From the NCBI GenBank assembly GCA_036924285.1, contig JAYKYS010000012.1, positions 6,696,001-6,760,000 of the forward strand: DNA of 64,000 nt, in the 5' to 3' direction. The stretch comes from Asterella californica (taxonomy: Eukaryota; Streptophyta; Marchantiopsida; Marchantiales; Aytoniaceae). Shown piece after piece: positions 10,919-18,260 of this stretch (within the stretch, counting starts at the first letter, position 1; every line of letters starts with the position of its first letter). The notes beneath the pieces were generated by a model. The model made no database searches. It was not told the origin of the DNA and saw nothing but the letters and a program-made list of their open reading frames with translations. The translations under genes were made by a program, and so were the position numbers.

Positions 10919-13900
10919 CTAAGTTTTCACTTCGTCCTCGGAGTGAACGGTGACTTTCCTTTGATGGAAGAGCTTGAGCTTGTCGTGATTCACCCGGTCA
11001 AACCTCCGTCCTCCTAGCTCTTTCAAGTCGTATGTGAAATTACTCCATACCTTCTCGATAATGAAAGGACCAAAGTAACGTGGAAGGAACTTCTTCCTAG
11101 CTCTCTTATACCTAATGGCATCAAAAAGCATTACCATATCTCCTTCCTTGAACGGCTTCACTTCTCTCTTACCGAGACGCTTGTCGTAATATTTCTTCTG
11201 ACGTTCTTGCGCCTTCTCCATCTGAATCATTGCCACCACTCGTGCTTCCTCCAACTCCAATAGTTGCTCCCTTCTAGACTTCTCAGCTGCTGCTCCAATC
11301 GACCTCTTTAACCTCTTGTGGACAGTTTGAAAGGTAGGTAAATCAAACTGTATGGGCAACTTCGATTCCACACCGTAAACAAGATGAAAAGGAGTGTACC
11401 CCGTCGAAGTCTTCGTAGTAGTCCTATACTCCCACAAGATTGCATGTAACCTCTTATCCCAGTTGTGCTTCGCGTCCTCCATATCAGCATCCTTGGCCAG
11501 CATCGCACACAAGGTATGATTGGTCTTCTCAGCTAACCCGTTAGCGTTCGGTTTGTAAGAAGTCGTCACTCGCGGCTTGATGGAGAAATGTTCCAACATA
11601 GCGGTCGTGATGCTTCCCACAAATTCACCACCCCTATCAGAAACCAACTCAAGAGGGCATCCAAACCTAGTAATGATCCGTTCCCATAAGAAACGACCAA
11701 CCTCTTCCTCACTTGTGGCTTTAAGGGGTCTGGCTTCCACCCACTTGGTCAGATAGTCGGTTGCAATCACGATGTATCTGTTGCCACGAGGGGTTTTGTT
11801 TAAAGGGCCGACATGATCAATTCCCCACTTCTCAAACGGACCTAACACAGGAACTGATCTCAAGGGAGGAGTGCTAGTAGACTTCTTGGCAAAGGCTTGG
11901 CACACATCGCAAGTTCTGCAATACTCCAGACAGTCCTTGAAAATACCCTTCCAATGATATCGAGCGTCTAAGATTTTGAAAGCCGTCACCTTACCAGCAA
12001 AGTGACCACCACATACAGGTCCATCGTGGAACTCCAGCATCAACCTTGCAGCTTCCTCCTTGCCCACAACTCGTCGTAGCAGTCCATCAGCACCTTGATG
12101 AAAAAGAACTCCTTCAACAATGGTGTATGGCTTACACCTTCTCATTAGAGCATTCTTCTCTCTTGCTCGCATACCTTCAGGAAATGATCCATCAGAAAGG
12201 AAATTCCACACCTCCTTGTACTCTTCCGGCACCTCGTTGCTCAACGTGATGGTCATCAAGTCTTCATCCGGAAAAGTATCATCTAATGGTTCTTCCCCCA
12301 ATTCATCGTAAGCTCTAGACAACAAATCTGCGTTGGCATGCTTCCTCCCCGGTCTATCCTCAATGACGTAATCATATTCTGCCATGAGGATCTTCCATCG
12401 AGCTATCCTTCCCTCCGCGTTGGGCTTATTGAAGATGTACTTCAAAGCTTTGTGATCAGTCACTATAGAAAATTTTCCTCCTAACAAATAGTGCCGAAAC
12501 TTCTTCAAAGCAAAGATTACGGCCAACCCTTCTCTCTCTGTCACAGAATAGTTCTTCTCAGCCTGCACCATCTGTCTACTAGCATAAGCTATTGGATGGT
12601 CGTGTCCATTCTCATCTAACTGACTCAAGGTACATCCAATCGCAACATTGGATGCATCAGTATAAACGATGAATGACTTACTCCAGTCAGGTTTGGCGAG
12701 GATTGGGGCTATCACCAATGCCTTCTTCAACTCTTCAAACGCCTCCTTAGCCTTCTGATCCTGAAGTATCAGCTCGAAGACTACACCCTTCTTCATGTAG
12801 TTGGTCAACGATTGAGCTTTATTGGAAAAGGATGAAATGAATCTACGATAATATCCCACCATCCCAAGAAATTGTCTCAACTTGGTCAAGCTAGTAGGGA
12901 ATGGTAGTTCGACTATCTTCTTCACCTTGTCTGGATCCACTCCTATTCCATTTTTGGAGACGATGTGTCCCAACAGCAAACCCTCCTCGCATCCAAAAAT
13001 GCACTTTTCTGGATTCAGAGATGCATTAGCTTGCTCCAATTGCTCTAATACTTTGATCAGATGATCAAAGTGATCCTCCTTCCGCCCATACACACAAAAG
13101 TCATCAATGAAGTCTCTAACAAACTTCCCAAGAAACGGTTCGAACACTTTGTTCATGAACCGTTGAAAAGTAGCTGGAGCATTACATAATCCGAACGGCA
13201 TCACGCGAAACGCAAATGTACCCCATGGAGTAGTGAAGGTCGTTAAGTGTTGATGCTCAGGGACTATATGGATCTGGTTATATCCACTATAACCGTCTCC
13301 AAAACTGTACCATTCGTGACCTGCGACTTCTTCCAAGATCTCATCGATGAATGGCAACGGGTAGTAATCCTTCTTCGTGACCGCATTCAACTTCTTGTAA
13401 TCCACACATACGCGAAGCTTACCGTTCTTCTTCTTCACGATCACGATGGGCGATACCCATTCTGAATTCTCCACTTCGTAAATGAACCCAGCTTCCTTCA
13501 GTTTATCAATCTCTTCTTTGACGATCACTGCTGTTGGCGGGCTGATCCTCCGTTGCTTTTGTCGAACAGGTCTCGCGTCCTCCTCCACGTCGATCCGGTG
13601 CGTCTCCAATGTCACCTCCTTCAGATCTTTATAGCTGAAAGCAAACACGTGGATGTACTTCCTGAATATCTCCAAGAATCTTTTCTTCTCTTCCGAAGTC
13701 ACCTTGGGACCAAACTTGATGGTTGCTAGTCTTCGCTCTAGCTCCTCTCCACTTAATTTTGTTTTGTCCGGGTCCTTCTCAACAGATGGACGAGGGAGCA
13801 AATCAATTGCTCCAATATGAGGTATGATGCAATCCATATCAAACTCCTCACCTTCTGACGTCTCCTCGTCAGAAGAACCACCCGTATCTACTCCGGAGAC

Positions 13901-15310
13901 ACTTCCACTGTCTTCAGTTTCTGATTCCCAATAGTCGCTGGTTGGTCTATCGGAATCAGAAGTTACACAGCCACCACTTGAGAGAGGCACCTTCACTCGA
14001 TGGTCGCTAGGTCCTATCCTCAAGTAACCTTTGTGCCATCTATCAGTTGTACGAACGGCTCTCAACCAAGGTCTTCCAAGGAGCAAGTCATAGCTGGAAT
14101 CTTTCAGAATTTGAAAAGACATCAAGGTTTGTACCCCCATAACCGACACCACTACTTTCTCTAGGACTCCGAGAGGTCTCACCCTTTGCTTGTTTGCCAT
14201 ACCAACAATGATGCTCGCCGGTCTCGTGGGTTTCATCCCCAACCGCTTCATCAAACGTTCAGATATCGCATTCACAGCAGAACCTCCGTCCACCAACACA
14301 TCAGGTACAAAGTGTCCATTCAAACGAACCTCGATCTTGGATGCTTTAGTGCATACCTCAGAGGCCTGAGCATCCACTACACCAACTCCCACACTTGAGA
14401 CGTTGATCTTGCCCTTAGATTTCTTCTTCTTGGTCCTTCTCGAGCTCAATCCGCCTCGAAGCTCTCTCCTCAAGCTTGGATTGAGTGCGATCAATTGACC
14501 GACTGTTATGTTGGCTTTTTGCGTGCCAACATCCTCCACTACGTCATATCTAGATTGAGCAGCTGAAATGGTGAAATCCTCCATTCCCAGCTTCTTCCTA
14601 GGCTCCTTCTGAGAAGAAGACATAGTGCTGGAACGAGTGCTCCTACTTTGAGAATCCCCAATGATCATAGGTTCCTCTGAAAACCTCGTCCTCTTCCTCT
14701 CGTGAACTAAGAGTTCCACTTGAGAGTAAGAACATTCTCCTCTCTCGTAGACATTTGGTACCTTCATCGCATCAATTGTGGCAACGCCTTTGTCTTTGTT
14801 TTGTGGCGGAACTCCTCCTCCCAGATTTCCTCTTGCACCTTCATTGTTCCGTCCTCCATTTTGGATGGAGTGTGGACAATTCCTTTGAAAATGAGGACCA
14901 CCACATCCGTAGCACGAGATACCACCAAAATCATTTTGAGGCCCTCGATTGAAATTTCCTCCATAACCTCGTTGGCCTCCTCCTCCTTGGTTCCTCCGCT
15001 CTTTCAACTGCACTACATTGATCTTCAGATCCGCCAACGTTTCTGTTATTTGTCTTAGTTCATCTTGAAGATTAGGCGTCGGAGGGTTGACAGCAACCAC
15101 AGCGGGTGTGTTAACCACAGCAGGCGTCGGGATTCTTTGAGCAGCTCTACCACCGAGTGTAATCCCTGCAACACTTGCCGCCTTTGCTTCTCCTAGAAGA
15201 ACGTCATCATCTTCTAAACTCTCTTCCATTCGAACCGCAATTTCAATCGCCTTCGCCTTAGTGGTGGGCTTCTCGTACTTCACCTGAGTTCTGATTTGAG
15301 GCTTCAGACC
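10919..15310 (-). CDS. B-family Gag-Pol, C-terminal part (after the A insertion)
   Basis: The frame is open from the A insertion point to the stop at 10919-10921, about 1460 codons. In order it shows: a Gag zinc knuckle CYGCGGPHFQRNC with the short spacing CX2CX3HX4C; retropepsin with VLVDGGSAVNAIS; RT with KLRVCVDYKKLN, MPFGLCNAPATF and the catalytic FIDDF; RNase H with YTDASNVAIGCTLSQ; integrase with an HHCC zinc site, WGIDHVGP, VSDRGGEF and NGLAEK as the D,D,E residues; and a C-terminal LPRYFGPF block. FIDD in place of the usual YVDD and the tRNA-Asp-like primer site fit the non-chromovirus plant gypsy branch. It makes the B virus-like particle and enzymes. The N-terminus is at 24078-24510, beyond the A insertion, so the gene is now split, although no other break is seen. 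Confidence 0.92.
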   Translation of the reverse strand, partial: GLKPQIRTQVKYEKPTTKAKAIEIAVRMEESLEDDDVLLGEAKAASVAGITLGGRAAQRIPTPAVVNTPAVVAVNPPTPNLQDELRQITETLADLKINVVQLKERRNQGGGGQRGYGGNFNRGPQNDFGGISCYGCGGPHFQRNCPHSIQNGGRNNEGARGNLGGGVPPQNKDKGVATIDAMKVPNVYERGECSYSQVELLVHERKRTRFSEEPMIIGDSQSRSTRSSTMSSSQKEPRKKLGMEDFTISAAQSRYDVVEDVGTQKANITVGQLIALNPSLRRELRGGLSSRRTKKKKSKGKINVSSVGVGVVDAQASEVCTKASKIEVRLNGHFVPDVLVDGGSAVNAISERLMKRLGMKPTRPASIIVGMANKQRVRPLGVLEKVVVSVMGVQTLMSFQILKDSSYDLLLGRPWLRAVRTTDRWHKGYLRIGPSDHRVKVPLSSGGCVTSDSDRPTSDYWESETEDSGSVSGVDTGGSSDEETSEGEEFDMDCIIPHIGAIDLLPRPSVEKDPDKTKLSGEELERRLATIKFGPKVTSEEKKRFLEIFRKYIHVFAFSYKDLKEVTLETHRIDVEEDARPVRQKQRRISPPTAVIVKEEIDKLKEAGFIYEVENSEWVSPIVIVKKKNGKLRVCVDYKKLNAVTKKDYYPLPFIDEILEEVAGHEWYSFGDGYSGYNQIHIVPEHQHLTTFTTPWGTFAFRVMPFGLCNAPATFQRFMNKVFEPFLGKFVRDFIDDFCVYGRKEDHFDHLIKVLEQLEQANASLNPEKCIFGCEEGLLLGHIVSKNGIGVDPDKVKKIVELPFPTSLTKLRQFLGMVGYYRRFISSFSNKAQSLTNYMKKGVVFELILQDQKAKEAFEELKKALVIAPILAKPDWSKSFIVYTDASNVAIGCTLSQLDENGHDHPIAYASRQMVQAEKNYSVTEREGLAVIFALKKFRHYLLGGKFSIVTDHKALKYIFNKPNAEGRIARWKILMAEYDYVIEDRPGRKHANADLLSRAYDELGEEPLDDTFPDEDLMTITLSNEVPEEYKEVWNFLSDGSFPEGMRAREKNALMRRCKPYTIVEGVLFHQGADGLLRRVVGKEEAARLMLEFHDGPVCGGHFAGKVTAFKILDARYHWKGIFKDCLEYCRTCDVCQAFAKKSTSTPPLRSVPVLGPFEKWGIDHVGPLNKTPRGNRYIVIATDYLTKWVEARPLKATSEEEVGRFLWERIITRFGCPLELVSDRGGEFVGSITTAMLEHFSIKPRVTTSYKPNANGLAEKTNHTLCAMLAKDADMEDAKHNWDKRLHAILWEYRTTTKTSTGYTPFHLVYGVESKLPIQFDLPTFQTVHKRLKRSIGAAAEKSRREQLLELEEARVVAMIQMEKAQERQKKYYDKRLGKREVKPFKEGDMVMLFDAIRYKRARKKFLPRYFGPFIIEKVWSNFTYDLKELGGRRFDRVNHDKLKLFHQRKVTVHSEDEVKT

Positions 15311-16227
15311 TGTAACGACCTATGTTACACATAGGAAGTTTGTCTATTAGTAAGGTGTTTAGTTCTAACTAAGTGTTGAGAATGTTTATTTGCTGCCAAA
15401 GTACTTTTAGGAGATATCAAGTTAGTCATGACTAGCTAAAAGTTAGTTATGGTTAAACTTAGCTGTACTTTTGGCAGAAATCAGATATTTGCTAAAGAGT
15501 GAGCACTACTATCTTGTCATCTTGTCTAAAAGGTAGAAAGGAGGTGGAAAGTATCCCTTATCTCCTTTTTGACTTGATATTAGTGGTTGGATTAAAGTTG
15601 TGGACTTTGTGGGCATTAAAAACAAGAAGAGATTCCACATGTTTCCTTTTTAGTGGGTCCTAGTGTAGAGGGGGGGTGGAAATTCGAGATTCCTTGAGAA
15701 TATTCCAGAATCCTTCTAGAAGTTGTTGACTTTGAAGGAATAAGCCCATGTGAAAAGGTAAAAAGCCCATGTGATCAATGCTTTTACCTTAAGTAATATC
15801 TTAGTAAAACCCGGTAAAAGTAGTTACGGCTGAGTTACCGGAGGGTACCAAAGTAAAAACCTAGAATGTATAAATAGAGGAGTAGAGAAGAGCTCCTCAT
15901 CCTTGTTTTCACATCGTCGTAATGACAACTTGAGTAATATAGAGAGTGTGGGATATTTTTAGCATGTGAGAACTTGAGAGACGTCGTTAGAATGGAGGAT
16001 TTTAGTGGATGAGATTATGGAGATTTTAGTTGATAAGTTTGTGGGTGTATGAATGAGAGTGAACTTAGCATTTTTCCCTTCAAGATTCATGGTGTGCTTC
16101 CATCAAAGCCATCAGAGGTGACCCCTGAGTGAGAAACAGGCCCGACAGTTGCAGATTCGTGGATGACGATCGTGGAGGTTGAGAGATCGGGGGGGTAGTT
16201 GATCGTTAGGACCGCGGAGGGTTTACA
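15311..16227 (+). repeat. A-family 5' LTR, 917 bp
   Basis: It starts TGTAACGACC, ends GGTTTACA and is followed directly by the primer site. It matches the 3' LTR except near 15793 (aagtaatatc against aaataatatc). A TATA box is at 15869-15877. Confidence 0.95.
15869..15877 (+). promoter_or_regulatory. TATA box of A 5' LTR
   Basis: TATAAATAG lies 559 bp into the LTR and is followed by the gagctcctcatcc stretch common to all A LTRs. It is probably the core promoter for the element's RNA. Confidence 0.55.
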
Positions 16228-16231
16228 TTTT

Positions 16232-16250
16232 TGGTTCCGTTGCCGGGACC
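16232..16250 (+). other. Primer-binding site of A
   Basis: TGGTTCCGTTGCCGGGACC follows the 5' LTR after four t bases. Plant tRNA-Asp(GTC) would pair with TGGCGCCGTTGCCGGGGA, so the match is good apart from positions 4-5 and the 3' edge. B has the same version. Confidence 0.7.
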
Positions 16251-16273
16251 TCACTTGAAGGGATCGTCGAACG

Positions 16274-16444
16274 ATGTTTAGAGTTCAGTTCTATATTCGA
16301 CAAAAGGAGATTATGAGAGAGCACATGGAGAGAACGTTGGGAGGAGAGAGAGCTAACGCGATGTTAGCAACGTTAGAACCTTTCGTGTATCCCGTAGTGA
16401 TATATGACGCGTTCGAAGTCATTCTTTACATCTTGTTCACTTAG
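16274..16444 (+). CDS. Small protein, 56 aa, first gene of A
   Basis: It is the first ATG frame after the primer site, 24 bp downstream of it. It begins MFRVQFYIRQK, has a charged middle (MREHMERTLGGERA) and ends LEPFVYPVVIYDAFEVILYI plus three residues. The equivalent genes at 25605-25775 (B) and 61804-61974 (second A) have the same length. The block TLG[GE]-(8)-PFxxPxVxY...ILY is a diverged form of the FGEE/PFPF pattern in the 54-aa gene of the same element and in the two G LTR genes. I know of no named family. Conservation between A and B, whose LTRs cannot be aligned end to end, supports real coding. The function is unknown. Confidence 0.7.
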   Translation: MFRVQFYIRQKEIMREHMERTLGGERANAMLATLEPFVYPVVIYDAFEVILYILFT

Positions 16445-16540
16445 AAAGGGTTTGAGGAGAGTTGAAAGAGGGTGCAACAAGAGTTGTAGAGAAAGGAGGA
16501 GAGAAAAGTTATTAGAGGAGATAAATTTGTGAGTTTAGAA

Positions 16541-16960
16541 ATTCTGCTCTCTGGAAAATTGTACAGTCGCTGTCAGATTTTCTGTGAATTTTATTTTCCT
16601 GAGAAACTTTCCAGTGTTTTAGATTGGCTGATAAGCTATCTAGGACAAAAGAAATCATAGGAAAAGATGGTCTAGAGACGGAGCAATGATTTTTCAAAGT
16701 TGAGGGGGTCTATTCGTGAGAGTTGAGGAATTCTGTTCTCTGGAAAAATTTTACAGTCAGTGTCAGATTTTCTATGAATTTTATTTTCCTGAGAAACTTT
16801 CCAGTGTTTTAGATTGGCTGATAACCTATCTAAGACAAAAGAAATCATGAGAAGATGAGGTCTGAAGAGGGAGAAAGAATTTTTCAAAGTGGAGGGGGTT
16901 GACAACCATGAGGGAAGTGAAAATATACAAATTTCAGTTCTCTGAAAATTTGTACAGTCA
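16541..16960 (+). repeat. Tandem repeat in A leader, about 190-200 bp, 2.2 copies
   Basis: The unit begins at attctg...ctctggaaaa (16541), again at 16730, and in part at 16932 (ttcagttctctgaaaattt). Each full unit contains ttattttcctgagaaac and ends in a purine-rich gagggggt tract. The region from 16445 to 17114 has no other feature I can support. The second A copy has the same array at about 61297-61712. Confidence 0.7.
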
Positions 16961-17114
16961 TCACCATCTCTTCTGATTAGGGAAGTTTCTGTTGAAACTT
17001 CATGATTTAGTAGCTTGGAGGTTGAGCTACTGGAGACCACAAAAATCTTGGAGAGATCTCTTACCAACTAAGAGATATACGTTTCGGCATACAAGGAGGT
17101 CTCGAAGATACTTC

Positions 17115-17432
17115 ATGGGGAATCCAGTTCGAATGACGAGGTGGAAGAAGAGACGTTTAGGAGTTCGAACAGAGACGGAGAAGCCCAAGTTGAGTATAGA
17201 TGAGTTACGAAGCCGCATCTATAGCACTTGGGGTGCCCTCTTTACCCTATACGAAGAAGCTTCCGCGACCATTGGCACAGATTTGAAGAAAGCAGAGTTT
17301 AAAGCATCATTCACTGTGGAGGCCACGAATGCTCCTGGTGAAGTAGAGTTGGATTTTTACAAGAGTGAGTTCAAGATGTCTGTTGTGATTAGTACAAACG
17401 ATGGTGAGGAGGATCATATCTTCGATAGTTAA
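17115..17432 (+). CDS. A-family 105-aa protein, unknown
   Basis: It starts at ATG 17115 and ends at 17432. The N-terminus is very basic (MTRWKKRRLGVR); the middle reads IYSTWGALFTLYEEASATIG; the C-terminal half alternates charged and hydrophobic residues and ends acidic (GEEDHIFDS). It has no cysteine-rich motif, signal peptide or membrane segment. The copy at 60816-61133 is open and the same length with few substitutions. It is absent from B. The basic head could bind RNA, but that is only suggested by composition. It lies between the tandem repeat and the zinc-knuckle gene. Confidence 0.6.
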   Translation: MGNPVRMTRWKKRRLGVRTETEKPKLSIDELRSRIYSTWGALFTLYEEASATIGTDLKKAEFKASFTVEATNAPGEVELDFYKSEFKMSVVISTNDGEEDHIFDS

Positions 17433-17570
17433 TTTTAGATTAGATTTTATTTCGTGTATAGCATGTATAATACACGATTTCCAATATAAAGCTCGGAAGA
17501 GTTAAGAAAGTGAGGTAGAATTATTTTCCTCTATGATATTTTGTCCACTTAATGGTTGAGAAGGTGCAAC

Positions 17571-18047
17571 ATGAGTGGAAATTCAAAAGATTGGAAAGTT
17601 AGACTTAGAAACCTTCCTCAAGGTTTAGATGTCATAGTAAGTGTCGGAGAAAGTTCGAGAGAGATTATCGTCGAGTTTGAAAACCCTAGTACTAAACCTC
17701 AAGTAGAATCTCCGAGGAGAAGAGTAGAAACCGACTTGTGGTGTTATTTCTGTAGAGGATTGGGACACAAAGTAGTGAATTGTCCAACTAGAATCAGAAC
17801 CGAGAGAGCTAAAGGGAAGCGGGAGATTACTGACTTAAGTCTTCGAGTGGGTCCATCGTCACCAGCGCCAATTCATCTTCTAGGCGAAGATCCTTGTCCA
17901 AGTTGTGGAGTGGGTGATCTATCTAGAGGACACAAGTGCGTCGATGTGGCCGCCCTACTTACGTCAGTAGTCGAGAAGTTGGACGAGACTCAAAGAGCTG
18001 AGACGGAGAAGTTGTCGACTTCAAAAGAGGACTCAGCTGAGTTGTGA
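17571..18047 (+). CDS. A-family zinc-knuckle protein, 158 aa, separate from Gag
   Basis: The ATG start at 17571 is chosen because the upstream in-frame TTG is not a usual eukaryotic start. Near residues 60-73 it has a canonical CX2CX4HX4C knuckle, CYFCRGLGHKVVNC. A second cluster, CPSCGVGDLSRGHKC, follows at about residue 109 with different spacing. The N-terminal half is predicted beta-rich (VRLRNLPQGLDVIVSVGESS); the C-terminus is acidic. It is conserved in B (24728-25198) and in the second A copy (60201-60677). A CCHC knuckle points to single-stranded nucleic acid binding, so it may act as a nucleocapsid-like factor encoded apart from Gag. Its stop overlaps the ATG of the next gene (TGATG). 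Confidence 0.78.
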   Translation: MSGNSKDWKVRLRNLPQGLDVIVSVGESSREIIVEFENPSTKPQVESPRRRVETDLWCYFCRGLGHKVVNCPTRIRTERAKGKREITDLSLRVGPSSPAPIHLLGEDPCPSCGVGDLSRGHKCVDVAALLTSVVEKLDETQRAETEKLSTSKEDSAEL

Positions 18048-18211
18048 TGGAGATCGTCATTCGGATGGTGGAGAAGGCGGTGATGCGACTCAGGCTCATG
18101 ATTACCTTGGGAGAAGAGATGGCACAAGAGGTGTTGTTACAACCATTTCCTTTCATTTTACCTATGGTAGATTATTCGCGAATGGAATTGGTGATGTTCG
18201 TACTCTTTTAG
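18047..18211 (+). CDS. Small protein, 54 aa, FGEE/PFPF family, overlapping start TGATG
   Basis: Its ATG (18047-18049) shares its A with the TGA stop (18045-18047) of the zinc-knuckle gene. The same TGATG overlap occurs in B (24726-24730) and in the second A copy. The protein begins MEIVIRMVEKAVMR, has TLGEEMAQEVLLQPFPFILP, then MVDY and a hydrophobic end, MELVMFVLF. It is the clearest member of the small-protein family shared with the G LTR. The overlap suggests stop-start reinitiation, as known for the second ORFs of some retrotransposons. There is no catalytic motif. The hydrophobic tail could be a membrane or protein contact. The gag-pol ATG follows 49 bp later. Confidence 0.72.
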   Translation: MEIVIRMVEKAVMRLRLMITLGEEMAQEVLLQPFPFILPMVDYSRMELVMFVLF

Positions 18212-18260
18212 CGAGTAGTTATTGCACAAAAATTAGAAGGGTAGAAAGAATAGTTACAAG

